Notes: generated by a model not told the origin, from the letters alone. Positions 24,724-39,717 are shown, numbered from the stretch's first letter. The stretch: DNA of 64,000 nt from Ditylenchus dipsaci (GCA_004194705.1 SADC01000095.1:186001-250000), one strand, 5' to 3'. Translations and numbers: made by a program.

Positions 24724-26169
24724 TTATTCACCAGCTCCGAAGAAGGAGACGGGATCACCAGCAGGCCATCCTTGAAAGTTGCCCGGGAAAGAATGCCTAC
24801 TCGGACGATTTGCATATGGACCAGCCATTCTCCCCCACTGTTCCATCCACCACGCGGACTTGGTCTGTAACCCGGTGTTCCGTAGCCGCCCCTCATACTT
24901 TGATCATGTCCATAAAAGTTGCGCCCTTGAAAGACTCTGCCCATCTGCTGCTTCTCCACAGCTTTCTTGACACGGCATTCAGCACCAGCGACCATGTGAG
25001 TAGGATTTTTCAAGCACTCTTCCGCTACATCACTGCTCTCGAAGAAAATAAAGCCAAAGCCACGAGACTGACCAGTCGCCGAATTGATCGCAATGTCAAC
25101 CTGTAAAAGCCGAGATGACCGTTGTAAAACGCTAATACGCTACCTTGGTAACAGTGCCATATTTGCTGAAATAATCCAAGAGAACATCTTTGGTATGCTC
25201 TGGACGAAGACCACCCAAGAAGAGACGATCGATGGGCGCCACCTTTGGACGGAAAGGAACTGCTCGCTTCACATCAGCTTGACGGCCATCTATCTCATGA
25301 GGAAGCGAATTTATGGCCTGCTCAACCTGAAATGCAAAAAATAGTACAGAAATTTCGCATTCGCACAGAAAGACACACAGCCTCGCTCGACGAAAAAGTG
25401 ACAAAGCCAAAGCATCGCGTCATCCCAGTCATCTTGTCTGTCGCCACATGACAATCTACAACATCGCCAAACTGAGAATAGAAGCACTTCAGGAGTCACG
25501 AGTTGTGTGCACAGAGAGCGACGCAACAAAAAGCTTCTTCTCTTCAAATTTTACAGCTCCCTCCGCATTGCCAACAACTGGTGACCCTTCTTCGAGGACA
25601 GCGACACTTCCCTCAGGAGACTAAAAAAGAAATCAAATAAATTAACCACAATTTTATCACTGTCTTCGGTAAACACACACCTTCACCACGTCTTCAGAAG
25701 AAACCTGCTCAGCTATGGCACACCCGATCCCATTGGAGATCCCCTAAATAAAACAGATAGTTTAAGAAACATATAAATAAAATATTCTGAGCGACCTCAT
25801 TGACACTCGAAGCTCCGTCTTCCATGACAGCGACACTCTCTTCGGCAGGCTAGAATAGAATGGTTACAAAACAATTCGATGCCTCTAAAGCGATACAAAC
25901 CTTGAATGTGTCATCAAAACCAAATTCCTCAGCAACGGCAGCATTGATTTCAAGAGAGTTTTCCTTAAATCCAATAAACAGACTGAAAATGAAAAAAAAT
26001 AGCAACCTGCTTGATCATCTGCTCCGGCGAGGCAACTACTTTTTCGACGACCTGTTCGATGTCTTGACCGTCGTTGCTCTGCAATCCATCTTGTTCCAAC
26101 TGAAAATATGACACCAATATATAGCTTAAGAAACACACATCATACTTTTTCAGAATTTTCAATCTTCAT
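24724..26169 (-). CDS. Two-RRM hnRNP A/B-like RNA-binding protein, nested in Furry
   Basis: Nuclear RNA-binding protein of the hnRNP A/B, Squid or Hrp48 type. Exons on the minus strand: 26169-26146, 26099-26007, 25963-25901, 25849-25796, 25743-25681, 25620-25379, 25326-25144 and 25100-24724; the phases agree. An acidic head of about 95 residues carries a repeated ESVAVMEDG / GSVAVLEEG motif, partly one per exon. RRM1 has RNP2-like LFVASL and RNP1 RCFGFVTF. RRM2 has LFLGGL and RGFGFIFF. A Gly/Arg-rich tail follows (RGGYGTPGYRPSPRGG). RRM1 is broken by a stop at 25489-25491, where one missing C restores the frame. The tail likewise changes frame at the G run 24832-24836; the neighbouring frame stays Gly/Pro-rich and ends at 24724-24726. 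The gene lies wholly in the 24075-28474 Furry intron, on the opposite strand. Confidence 0.85.
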
Positions 26170-26562
26170 ACTGGCTTGCGATGCGAAATTTCCTAAAAAC
26201 AAAAATGTAGTGGCAGTGTAGATGGTTTTCATATAAGGGCAGCATGATCGACTTTAAAAACCTCGTCTTTGCTAAGGCGTATGGTCTTTTATATCACATG
26301 CATACAATGTGGCGCGAAAAAATGCAGGAACTTCTTAAAAATTGGCGAACGTAACCCTTTGCCGGTCGGTTTTTGATTTTTAGGTGGCAAGCCCTCAAAA
26401 AAAAGAAGAGAAACCACCGCAACAATTGCCGGCCGTGATGAAAAAAAAAGAGAACAACATTAATACAAACTGCTGCAAAACAATTAACCCAAACTGCTGC
26501 AGCCACGTGGGAGGAATAGAATCCCATGGAAAGAATAGCTAGTGTTTGCATTTTTGAATTTT

Positions 26563-26672
26563 GAAACTTTATATACGTATCGCCTATGGTCGACGATTCA
26601 AATCCCCGGTTTGCATCCGTTGGGGTGGTAGTCGAACCTGCAACTCAGGCGATGCGTATATAAAGTTTCCTC
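26563..26672. repeat. Hairpin with opposed tRNA-like B boxes
   Basis: Arms are GAAACTTTATATACGTATCGCC and its near complement at 26645-26672. B-box-like GATTCAAATCCCC lies on the plus strand near 26596. GGTTCGACTACC lies on the minus strand near 26622. A single diverged copy (GTCGAACCTGTGACTTAGGC) recurs at 35251. Confidence 0.55.
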
Positions 26673-26932
26673 CCCTTCAAAAGTACCCGCGTTTTTTAAG
26701 CGCCACTCTGTACAATGGACGCGTGACGTAAAAAAAACACGTCACGGAAACGCATACAAGGTGCTTTTTTCGCCCAACCAATGTTTTCAAAATGAGAATC
26801 AAGTAAATTTTGGCATTTTCATTTGTTATCTGTTCCCACACTGTTCCAGCACACTTCTATTGTAGGTACCGCAATAGTAAATTTTGATTCGCGGTTTTTT
26901 GAATTTCGTTTTTTTTTCGGGGAATAGCGATT

Positions 26933-28435
26933 GTATGTAAGTACTTTCCCCGTCAAATTATTCTTTTACCCCTTCAAAGTATTCATTTACCCCGTCAAAT
27001 TTGAATTTTTAGTGAAATACTGCAATAAATTGCGCGGGAATTCGAACTTTATAGTCAAAAATGACTTGGATCGCTCAGAATCCCACCCGGAGTTACCAGA
27101 AGCCACTGAAAGTTGGTTTTTTGGGGAACTGAAGGGGGGGAGGTGGTAATTTTTGCGGAAAAGCGATTGGGCGGTCAGAATTCCAGTCCGATAGGCTTAA
27201 TCACTCAGAATTTCATCCTAGACCACTCAAAACCACTGAAAGCCTGGAATTCTGAGCGATTAAGCCCATCGGACTTAATCAATCGGCATTCTGATCCACT
27301 CAATCACTTTTTCGCAATAAGTTTACCACCCCCTTTTTTAGCAAACCCCCCCAAAAACCAACTTTCAGGGGCTTCTGGCAACTCCGGGGTGGGATTCTGA
27401 GCGATCCAAGTCATTTTTGAATATAAAATTCGGATTCCCGCGCAATTTATTGCAGTATTTCACCAAAAGTTCAAATTTGACGGGGTAAATAAATAATTTG
27501 ACGAGGTAAATGAATAATGGCTGTAACTAATTTACCCCGCCAAATTACTGATTTACCCCGCCAAATTATTTTTTTACCCCGCCAAATTTGAATTTTGAGC
27601 AAAATACTCGTTTACCCCGCCAAATTTGAATTTTCGGTGAAATACTGCAGTGAATTTTGCGGGAATTCAGATTTTATAGTCAAAAATGACTTGGATCACT
27701 CAAAATCCCACCCAGAGTGGCCAGAAGCCCTGGAAGTTGGTTTTTTGGGGGTTTACTAAAGGGGGTAAACTTTTTGCGAAAAATCGATTGAGCGGATCAG
27801 ATTTCCAGTCCGATCGGCTGAATTGCTCAGAATTTCACCCTGAACCATTCTCAACCATCTTAAACCACCCTAAGCACTGATTTAGGGTAGTTAGATACTG
27901 GTCTGGAGCAGTTTGGGATGGTTTAGGGCGTTTTAAGATGGTTGAGAATGGTTCCGGATGAAATTCTGAGCGATTGAGCCCATCGGACCCGAAATCTGAT
28001 CCGCTCAATCGATTTTTCGCAAAAAGTTTACCCCCCCCTTTAGTAAACCCCCAAAAAACCAACTTTTAGGGGCTTCTGGCCATTCCGGAGCGGAATTCTG
28101 ACCAATCCAAGTTACTTTTTGACTGAAAAATTTAAATTCCCGCAAAATTTACTGCAGTATTTCACCGAAAATTCAAATTTGGCGGGGTAAATTCAAATTT
28201 GGCGGGGTAAATCAGTAATTTGGCGGGGTAAACGAGTATTTTGCTCAAAATTCAAATTTGGCGGGGTAAAAAAATAATTTGGCGGGGTAAATCAGTAATT
28301 TGGCGGGTAAACAATTTGAGCCATGAATAATTTCACGGGGTAAATGAATATTTAACTCGAAATTCAAATTTGACGGGGTAAAAATTAATTTAACGGGTTA
28401 AACGAATAATTTGACGCGGTAAAACAATTTGAGCC
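26933..28435. mobile_element. 1.5-kb foldback with TTTACCCCGCCAAATT arrays
   Basis: Flanked by perfect 9-bp repeats ATAGCGATT (26924-26932 and 28436-28444). Arms are arrays of TTTACCCCGTCAAATT-like words at 26945-27020 and 27530-27640, and of the complement AATTTGGCGGGGTAAA at 28160-28430. Two internal hairpins in tandem share the block GTCAAAAATGACTTGGATC (27050, 27410, 27680 and 28100, alternating strands). It sits about 30 bp upstream of the acceptor of a conserved Furry exon. Confidence 0.8.
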
Positions 28436-28474
28436 ATAGCGATTTTCAAGGATTTTTTAATTTCTTCATTTCAG

Positions 28475-30330
28475 GGCGGTATTCGGCAACAATTACAACA
28501 ACTACAACCTGGTGGCTGAGACATTCTCCGAAGTAATAGGTGTGCTCAGCCTCAGCCATTCCAAAATGGTCCAGAAAAAGTTTGTCTCTGAGCTAAATGA
28601 GTTGCGCAAAGAGAACCCCTTCACATCAACCACTGTGCGCAACATTATTTCCTTGTTGATGGGAATGAAATTCTTCAGAATCAAGGTCTTTAGGATATTC
28701 TCTTAATTTCAAATATTTTTCAACGACTTTTTAGACCCAAACCTACCTGGACTTTGAGATGGGAGTTAATTTTTTGGACGAATTAGGATCCTACTTTCTG
28801 GAAGTGGATTTGAAACAAAAGGATCTCAAAGTACTGTAAAACCTCTAATTTAAGCCCCCCTCCCCCTCTGGTTCAAAATCGTGTTTGTGGCATTGCGTTT
28901 TTAACCCACTTTTTGAAGACTGCTTTCACGCTAGCCAGTGAGATGAGCTACAAAATGAGGTTTAACAGTTATAAAGTTTTCTCAGCCAAGTTATAGTATA
29001 ACTTGGCTGAGAAACTTTTCGAAAAGTGGGTCAAAAACACAATGCCAATAACACGATTTTGAATTAAGGGGGGGGCTTAAATTAGAGGTTTTACGGTATT
29101 TAGATAGTCTCTTTGACAGAATTTCAACGAATTAATGGTTTCAGCACGCTCTAGCTGGTCTATTGGTGGAGATCCTACTTCCAGTTGCTGCTGTTGGTTT
29201 CTTCATTCAGTAACTAAAAAGCACGTTTGTGACTATCGTACTTACTCTCATAGAATCCACACCCCATATTTTGACTAAGATTTCAGAGTTAGGGCTGTTT
29301 TTTTTACCGTATTCACTCTATTAATCTCACACCTTATGGACCCTATATGTCAACGAGATCCAATATTTCGCAAATCTGTTATTTGCGTTTTCTTATTTAC
29401 ACGAGTCCTCCTGATTTCACTTTTTAGGTTTTGGTGGAGCACCCGAAAATCTCAAAATCGACCAAATTTTTTAGAGGTTAAAAATAATTCCTCAATGTGG
29501 ATTTTCAAAGTTTATACGATAATTAATGATTTTGTGATAGATATGATAGATGATGATAGAAATATATAAGCCCATGGGCTTAAAATAGAGAAAATACGGT
29601 AAGTGAATTTTCGCACAATCACAATATCTGATTATAAGTAGTAGGAGCATTGTAAAACTATGTTAGAGGATTAGCCAACATGCGGAGTTACCGTATAACC
29701 AGTAAAAATTGTCGAATCTACTCAAAATCTATCTTTTGGTTCACAATAAAACCAGCTATTTAACCCATCAAAATATATTTTTTGAAACTAAAGCCAAAAA
29801 TCTATAACTTCGAAAGTGTGTATAGGATTCGGCGGCCTAAAGATTAGGCCGGATAAACGGCGTCGGAATCAATGGTGGCGGAAAAAAAGGCGGAATGATA
29901 CATAGAAATTCATATAATACGCCTCAATTTGAACAGTTTTTTTTCTGAATTTAGGGAAGTAGGCACTATTTTGTAGCGTTGACTATTTCGGGTCATACTG
30001 ACTCAGGATCAGAAGATTTCGACGGGTCGACAACCCCATACATAAATCTCTATATAGTATTCCACCGTTTTTTCCGCCGTTGTTCTTTCCGCGCCGAATC
30101 GTCTGCCGAGGATTTTGAAAAATTGCAATTCCGGCAAAAATGGATGGAAATATAATTCTTAAAATTATTTCAGCAAATTAAAACAGAAGCAAACATCCCA
30201 GCTTTAATTGCGTTTGTTGAGAAATTGTATGGGCCCACATATGGTAAGGCTTATTTTTTAGAACTTATTTACTTCCTTGCCTAACACACTTTTTTTTCTA
30301 GATTTGGTCAACAAAAAACAACATAAAATG
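28475..30330 (+). CDS. fry: Furry homologue, exons 7-11
   Basis: Exons: 28475-28685, 28735-28830, 29145-29192, 30174-30243 and 30302-30330. They encode AETFSEVIGVLSLSHSKMVQKKFV, then NIISLLMGMKFFRIK, YLDFEMGVNFLDELGSYFLEV, HALAGLLVEILLPVAA and IPALIAFVEKLYGPTYDL, in the order found in Furry. Phases close correctly from the previous cluster. The donor after VAA is weak (GCT|GTTGGT). Two TA-type MITEs fill the small introns, and a 6.2-kb transposon-filled intron follows. Confidence 0.9.
28832..29098. mobile_element. TA-flanked MITE, CTGTAAAACCTC variant
   Basis: TA|CTGTAAAACCTCTAATTTAAG at the left and CTTAAATTAGAGGTTTTACGG|TA at the right. It starts 1 bp after a Furry donor, so the splice donor GT itself abuts the element (28831-28833). 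A second hairpin (CAGCCAAGTTATA) sits in the middle. Confidence 0.75.
29305..29601. mobile_element. TA-flanked MITE, CCGTATTCAC variant
   Basis: TA|CCGTATTCACTCTATTAAT at the left and CTTAAAATAGAGAAAATACGG|TA at the right. It lies in the intron after the HALAGLLVEILL exon. Confidence 0.7.
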
Positions 30331-30884
30331 GTAATTGATACTATTTTTAGTCTGAAACCGACCTAAAACTATGGTTGTCAAAAGATACAAATACTAGGGT
30401 TGCTAAATCGAATATTCGCGCGAAAATAAAATCGAATGTTTGCGCGAATATTCGCGCAAAGACAAAATATCTTCATTTCTTATCAAAATTTGCGAATATT
30501 CAAATATTAGGCATTAGATGAAATTGCTTAAAAGTACCATTAATTGCTGTAATTTTTCATCATTCTGGTGATCTATTTTCTCCGATTATTTTCGACAAAT
30601 TCTGATTTTAGGCAAGCATGGGAAAATCAAAGCATCGGAGTTGTCAATATTTCGCTGAATCCCGCGGGACAAAATTGTTGTCCCGCGGGACACTCAAAAT
30701 TTATACAGTCAACCTTTGATAGTGATTAAATAATTCTAAAAAACTGAATTTAGGTGTACGTACTATCGAAAAGCAATAAAATTTTCATCTCCTTTTTATC
30801 GCTTTCCAAAATTGTAATTACTGATATCTGCACACGGTTTTTGGTGTTGATGGAGCATCATTTATCGTATTTCAGAAAATTGCA

Positions 30885-32270
30885 ATGAGTGGTAGTCCAG
30901 CGAGCAAGAGATCTAGGAGGACCAATGTAAGCTTCTAAAGTTTTTATGTTAGCTTAATTACTTTTTAAGAAACTTTTAGTCCTGAGTATGATGAAGTTGT
31001 GGCTTGGAAGAGCAAGCAGTTTGGTGGCTAGTTCGACACGTTACTCGATACTGGAAGCCTACAGAAAAAGTCGTCTGCAAAAAAGCTCAATGTCGTGGGA
31101 TTCTCAACTAAAATCTGGCGAGAATCTCATGTAAATTAAAGCTGTGTTATCAAAAAATTTATCGTTCTTCAAGCTATCACATTGAATTGCACGTCGAAAA
31201 TGAGCCCGCATCACATACGAATATGAATCATACCCTTCTAAAGTTCATCATCACTTCCGGTAAATCAGTACACTTGATGGGTTATCAGATTTACATCGAA
31301 TTTCTCAATTCTTTTCGGAAACTTTCGTAAGTCTTGATTGAATTTTGCAAGAAATTTTTAGCTTGTGGTTTCAGAGCTGAGGCTGAAAAGGCTGGATCAA
31401 AGAAGACTGCAAAGGACTTTCTACCTTCCCGAAAAACTATGAGCAAGCGAATCGATGATAAGCTAGAAGGAGTATAGATGATGTTTTGGCGAAGATGGAG
31501 TGAAGATAATGATCCAATTTCAAGAATAATCAATGCTTTCCAAGTGCAATTCTACTTGATGTTTTTTATTAGCTTGCTTTGTTTTTGTTTTAGTCAGAAT
31601 AAAGTGTGACATCCAACTATATTCTACTGTACTCAGCCTCGTCGTGGATTTTCCTACTAGAGCATTCTCGCCCTGGTGTCAATTCAGTATGGTGTGTCTA
31701 TGGCCAAGGCAGCATAAGTATCTTTCAAGCGCAAAATTAGAGATCTCTCAGATGGTTGGATGAAAGAGCTATCGGGAAGACTCAACAAAAAAGTGGCTCT
31801 TTGTGCAGCTTATTTTGACCCTTTTACTCATGCTCAGTTAAGAAAAGTGTGTTTGAAAATATTAGAATGAGACTATGAAAAGGTTTAGTGCATTCTTAGT
31901 CCCTCAGTATAAAGTCATAGTAAATTTAGATAAAAAAGCTGTATATGATTCTGCCAAGTCGATTACACCGGAAGTGCTGCCTCAATTGGTTCCAGCCGCT
32001 ACTAGTGCTTTATTTCAACTTGCTCCGCCGACAGCTTTGGAAGGAGAGCGGAACAGCTACAGCCTTGTTGGGCCGTATGAATACCTGCTTGAATTTTGGA
32101 AGGAAAATCATAAGGTTTTATTTACGAATATGTTGTTACTGATTAATTCTTAAAACAGGTCTTTCCTCGCCTCACTCATCTAGCAAAGCTTATGTTTGGA
32201 TGTCAAGCTTCTTCCGCACCAAGTGAACGAGCATTTAACACGGGAACTGCTGTACGTCCTGATGGTATGT
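30885..32270 (+). pseudogene. hAT transposase relic
   Basis: Fragments in several frames. MSGSPASKRSRRTN with a possible donor comes first, then PEYDEVVAWKSKQFGG, a central KKVALCAAYFDP motif typical of hAT domains, and a C-terminal FPRLTHLAKLMFGCQASSAPSERAF near 32159-32240, which is the hAT dimerisation motif. Several stops break the frame. Its 3' end runs into the inverted duplication at 32231-33440. It lies inside a Furry intron. Confidence 0.75.
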
Positions 32271-33440
32271 CCTGGTGCAGAATTTCATTCTGAGCACGAT
32301 GGTGCGAAAAAAAATTGAATAAAGGTAACTCTACGGTGTTCAGCGGTCTTTGTAAACCATCAATGTCACGATTTTTGCCTATGCCACTTTAAAAAGTGAA
32401 ACATTCCACTGTTTAATATATTTTTTTATATCATGTGTAAAAGAAAGCGCAGATTGCGAGCTTTCATTGACATATCGTGAATGACATATCGTGGAGGTAT
32501 TTTCAACAACCGTATGAAAAAATTTTGACTTCTAAAAACCATTCTGTTTTTTTCAAAAACGTCGTTCATACAAAAATATGTACAAAAAAATGTGGAAACG
32601 CCGTTTTTCAACAAACAGCCAAAACCATTTGACAGAGCGAGAAAAATTGCACCAGAAAGTGCTTTAAAGTAATCTAAAACCAGGCTTTTGAATGTTAAGC
32701 AAACGTTTAAAAGTAATTCCAAAAGGCATCTTGACCTGAAACTTTGATTTCGCTAGATAAACCTGAGATTTCGCTAGATAAACACCGGATTCGTGTTCAG
32801 CATGGTCGATTTACCTGAGAAACCATCTTTTGATTATCACAGTCACTGTCACATTTCGAATTCCGCTCAAGACAAAATCATTTGAAATAGAAATTTTTCA
32901 AATTTTAAATAATTTTGTCTTGAGCGGAATTCGAAATGTGACAGTGACTGTGATAATCAAAAGATGGTTTCTCAAGTAAATCTACCATGCTGAACACGAA
33001 TCCGGTGTCAGAAGTTCAGGTTTATCGAGCGAAATCAAAGTTTCAGGTCAAGATGCCTTTTGGAATACACTTTTAAACGTTTGCTTATTTTTATATATTT
33101 TTACATATTTTTGTATGAACAACGTTTTTGAAAAAAACAGAATGCTTTTTAAAAGTCAAAATTTTTTCATACGGTTGTTGAAAATACCTCCACGATATGT
33201 CATTTGAAAGCTCGCAATCTGCGCTTTCTTTTACACATGATATAAAAAAAATATATTAAACAGTGGCATGTTTCACTTTTTTAAAGTGGCATAGACAAAA
33301 ATCGTGACATTGATGGTTCACAAAGACCGCTGAACACCGTAGAGTTACCTTTATTCAACTTTTTTTTGCACCATCGTGCTCAGAATGAAATTCTGCACCA
33401 GGACATACCATCAGGACGTACAGCCGTTCCCATGTTAAAG
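32231..33440. repeat. Large inverted duplication, arms about 550-640 bp
   Basis: The sequence from 32231 (GCATTTAACACGGGAACTG) reads in near-perfect complement back to 33440, with a short centre at about 32881-32910. The arms include the last coding bases of the hAT relic (TGTACGTCCTGATGG and its complement near 33415). This points to an inverted duplication of the locus rather than insertion of a ready palindrome. One arm copy carries a small insertion and several substitutions. Confidence 0.8.
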
Positions 33441-33659
33441 AGCTCCGATGCATCGTGGGGACTTTACGAGAAATAGGCTCGATCTGGAAAAAGCTGCCAC
33501 CATAATTCAGCTTCGTTCGCTATATTTAAGAAATGTTGTTTAAATTTGTGTCATCTCATGAACTCAAAATAATAAAGGCATACAAAAGAGGTTGAATATT
33601 GAGTAATTTACCTTGAACTTTTCGAGGAACTAAGACCAGAAGACATTTCGAAGTATATT

Positions 33660-33795
33660 ATAGAAGCGATAAAAAGGCAATAAAAAAGCGATAAAATTGT
33701 TATCGCTTTTTATCTCTTTTTATCGCTTTTAGATTTCGACAAAACGCCAAATTTTTATCGCCTTTTTAGTCTTTTTATCGCTTTTGACATCCATG
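33660..33795. repeat. GCGATAAAAA word array
   Basis: Words AGCGATAAAAAGGC and their complements TTTTTATCGC repeat about seven times and turn strand near 33698. A single related stretch (CTTTTTATCGCTTTCC) lies at 30795, on the other side of the hAT relic. Confidence 0.55.
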
Positions 33796-33837
33796 ATTCT
33801 GGGGCAATTTTTCGCGCTGAGAAACATTTGAGGCTTG

Positions 33838-34290
33838 AGTTTACAATCCAACACCCCTTCGGAGGCGCAGGGGGCTTGAGAGTTAGAGATGCGCGCACTC
33901 ACTTACCTTAGACATGATTCCGATAAGTACTCTTGACCATAAAATGCATATAGAGTCTCTTTTTGCCACGGCCCGAGTTGAAAAACAGGGTGAGGCAATC
34001 GAAGAATACAAACATTTGAATTTCTGACGTTCTGCCATAAAAGTGGCCCCTTTTCATTCCCTTCCCCTCCCTATACAGCCCTTATTCCTTTTAAAATTCA
34101 GAAGGCGCCAAATCAAATTTTTCAAATTTTGACTAAAAACCATGATACCACCCCCCCTGTGGTTCGAAAATTTTTTTTCTCAGAATCAAAAAAAACAGCC
34201 GGCTTTCTCAAGAAATCGGGGTCGAGAAACACGAATATGAGGTTATCTCCTCCATCTGATCACTCCCCTGGGGGATTGTAAACTGCAACC
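33838..34290. mobile_element. Interspersed repeat copy 2, AGTTTACAATCC ends
   Basis: Left end AGTTTACAATCCAACACC, right end GGGGATTGTAAACT. The body matches 22930-23340 over about 400 bp. A non-autonomous DNA transposon is likely. No duplication could be assigned. Confidence 0.65.
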
Positions 34291-34340
34291 ACATTTGAAA
34301 CAACTTTTTCAAAATTTTAGACAAAATTTTGAGTTTTGCA

Positions 34341-34733
34341 TAGGCTTGACCAATTAGCCGGTAAAATCTTTTTGGCTGAAATCTCGGGTATTTAGCCAGT
34401 ATTTACCTGAAAGTCGGGTAAAGTCTTCAAATTTCCATAGTCACATTTTTCTTCAATTTTTTTTCTTCATTGCTAGCTCCAGAATATAGAGAAAAAGAAG
34501 CGCTTAAAACTAAAAAAGTGCAGGAATACACATAAAAAACCATTGTGCTAAAACAAAAACACTTTCTGACTTTTGAATTTGCTCTGCGAGAAACCAAATT
34601 CAAAGAAAAGTTTTGCAAAAAATAGTATTTTAACTGAATCCTTAGTAAAGATTTTACCCGATTCGATACGGCGGGTAAAATCTCTTGGTATTTACCCGGG
34701 TAAATTCCGGGTATTTACCTATTGGTCAAACCT
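34341..34733. mobile_element. Foldback with GGTAAATACCCGG words and 9-bp duplication
   Basis: Perfect 9-bp direct repeats AGTTTTGCA (34332-34340 and 34734-34742). Ends are TAGGCTTGACCAAT and ATTGGTCAAACCT. Arms carry words such as GGTAAAATC, CGGGTATTTA and CGGGTAAA, and their complements at 34665-34725. Confidence 0.8.
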
Positions 34734-34839
34734 AGTTTTGCACTATTCAAAATTCAAATTGGCGCAAAAGTCAAAATTCCCCTTTTTGAAGCAAAAATCT
34801 GGTATAGACAATGATTTTAAATCGACTTTATCTGCTGAA

Positions 34840-34925
34840 CTGGATGTCCTGAATATGGGTATATTGGCACCGGCTGAATTAGATGTCCTGAAAATGGGCA
34901 TGAGATAGCGAACTGAGTTAGATTT
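34840..34925. repeat. 36-bp tandem word, copy 1
   Basis: Three degenerate units of GAACTGGATGTCCTGAA, then TATGGGTAT or AATGGGCATGAGAT. The same unit in reverse orientation forms the array at 50108-50256. Confidence 0.6.
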
Positions 34926-34991
34926 TTGTAAGGCTAATTCGAAAATTCAGATTTCATGAAACTCATTATATTGTAAAAATCTGTTAAAATT

Positions 34992-35476
34992 GGGTTGGCA
35001 AGACTTGCGAACAATATTTTGCGGACGCAACACTTGCGGACCAAATTCTGCGGACGCAATATTTGCGGACGAAAATTTGCGGACAAAGATTTGCGGACGA
35101 GACTTTGCGGACCAAATTTCGCGGATGCAACATTTGCGGACGAACATTTGCGGACCGACTTTTGCGGATAAACCGAAGTTTGGCAGAAAAGGAGCAGAAA
35201 AAGAAGGTATCTCAAGCCGGAGTGAAGGATGACAGAATTAAAAACTGAGTTAGTCGAACCTGTGACTTAGGCGATGCTTATATGAAGTTCGCAAATTCTC
35301 GTCCGCACATCTTTGTCCGCAAATCTTCGTCCGCAAATCTTCGACCGCAAATTTTGCGTCCGCAAAATTTGATCCGCAAGTGTTGATGCGCAAAACCTCG
35401 TCCGCAAAGCTCCGTCCGCAAAAATCACGTCCGGAAACACGCATCCGCAAAATATTGTCCGCAAGTCTTGCCAACC
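34992..35476. mobile_element. Foldback with TTTGCGGAC word array, copy 1
   Basis: Ends are GGGTTGGCAAGACTTGCG and GCAAGTCTTGCCAACC. The left half carries about 11 words of the type TTTGCGGACGAA; the right half carries about 11 complements (TTCGTCCGCAAA). The centre holds a tRNA-like GTCGAACCTGTGAC near 35251. It shares end and word with 48015-48433. Confidence 0.8.
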
Positions 35477-35483
35477 AATCGAT

Positions 35484-36262
35484 GTTCCCGGACCCTTTCC
35501 CGGGAAAGTTCAAAGCGGGAAAATTCCCGAAAAATCGGGGAATTCAAAAAATTTTACAACTTACTATATTTGCTTTCTGATATCAACTTTCTCTCTTAGT
35601 TTTGGTGCGTGTTTACACTTATTACGTCTTAGTTACAAATTTTCGATGTCTGCTGGTAGAAAAATATCGTGGACTTGGGAATACTTCAATAAGCAAGAAG
35701 AGGATCTGAATGGTAAACGGGTGCCGGTCGCCTACTGCAAGTTTGCTACAAAGAGGGCGCAAAGACTGGTCGTTATGTAAACAATCTGGACAGCCTGGTT
35801 CGGTGACACTCTCCTGTCCCAAGTAGTGCAAATGCTCTACAATGTGCCGATATTTGTTGCACCTGCAGAAAGGAACTGGTCTCTTCGTGGTGGAATTCAT
35901 ACCAAACTTCGAAACAGGTTTGTTTATTTGTTTACATAAAGTTAGATTGACTGATTTCAGAATGGCGGTGGAAACGGCCTCTCAGGTGACGTTCATCAAA
36001 CACAATCTGTTGCTCGAGTATGCTCATCTCTTCAAGTCAAAAAACAGGAAGTAGAGGAAGCGATAGAAGAACCAAATGAAGAAATCATCGAGGAAGCTGA
36101 CGAATTTGAGTATGAATTTGATGTATTTATGCATGATTTTGATCGAGTTGTTATGTTCTTCTGTATAAAATTCTTAATGAAATTTTCCCGATTTTTTCCC
36201 GATTTCGGGAATTTTCCCGGGAAATTTCCCGGGAATTTTCCCGGGAAAATACCAACCCTAGG
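35484..36262 (+). mobile_element. Deleted hAT element between TTTCCCGGGAAA arrays
   Basis: Left array at 35484-35530 and right array at 36178-36250 are made of TTTTCCCGGGAAA-like words; the right end reads CCAACCCTAGG. Between them lie a BED-finger-like start, MSAGRKISWTWEYFNKQ (35647), and a hAT C-terminal piece, FVAPAERNWSLRGGIHTKLRN (about 35850-35915). Most of the transposase is missing. This ties a word-array element to a hAT protein. Confidence 0.65.
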
Positions 36263-36534
36263 TACGACGCGCGTAGCCCGTTTGAAAAATACCACAAAGT
36301 TTTAATATAAAAATATTAGTTAAAAATAAAAGTTTTAATATAAAATATATTTCTTTTTTCAACTTTATACTGAAAATATCTGCTCTTGGCCTCCCTAGTT
36401 TTGTATGAGTTAATTTAGATTTTGTATGTCTTTTTAAAAAAAGTCATACAAAATATAAATTAACCATACAAATTTTTCTATGACTTTTGGTATTTTGTAT
36501 TTTTTGACAACCATACCTAAGGCCACAATTTTAG

Positions 36535-39717
<3,183 letters not shown>

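Noticed and set aside
35842..36054. 70-codon plus frame as an independent gene
   Set aside because: It overlaps the hAT C-terminal fragment in a neighbouring frame and lies between element arms.
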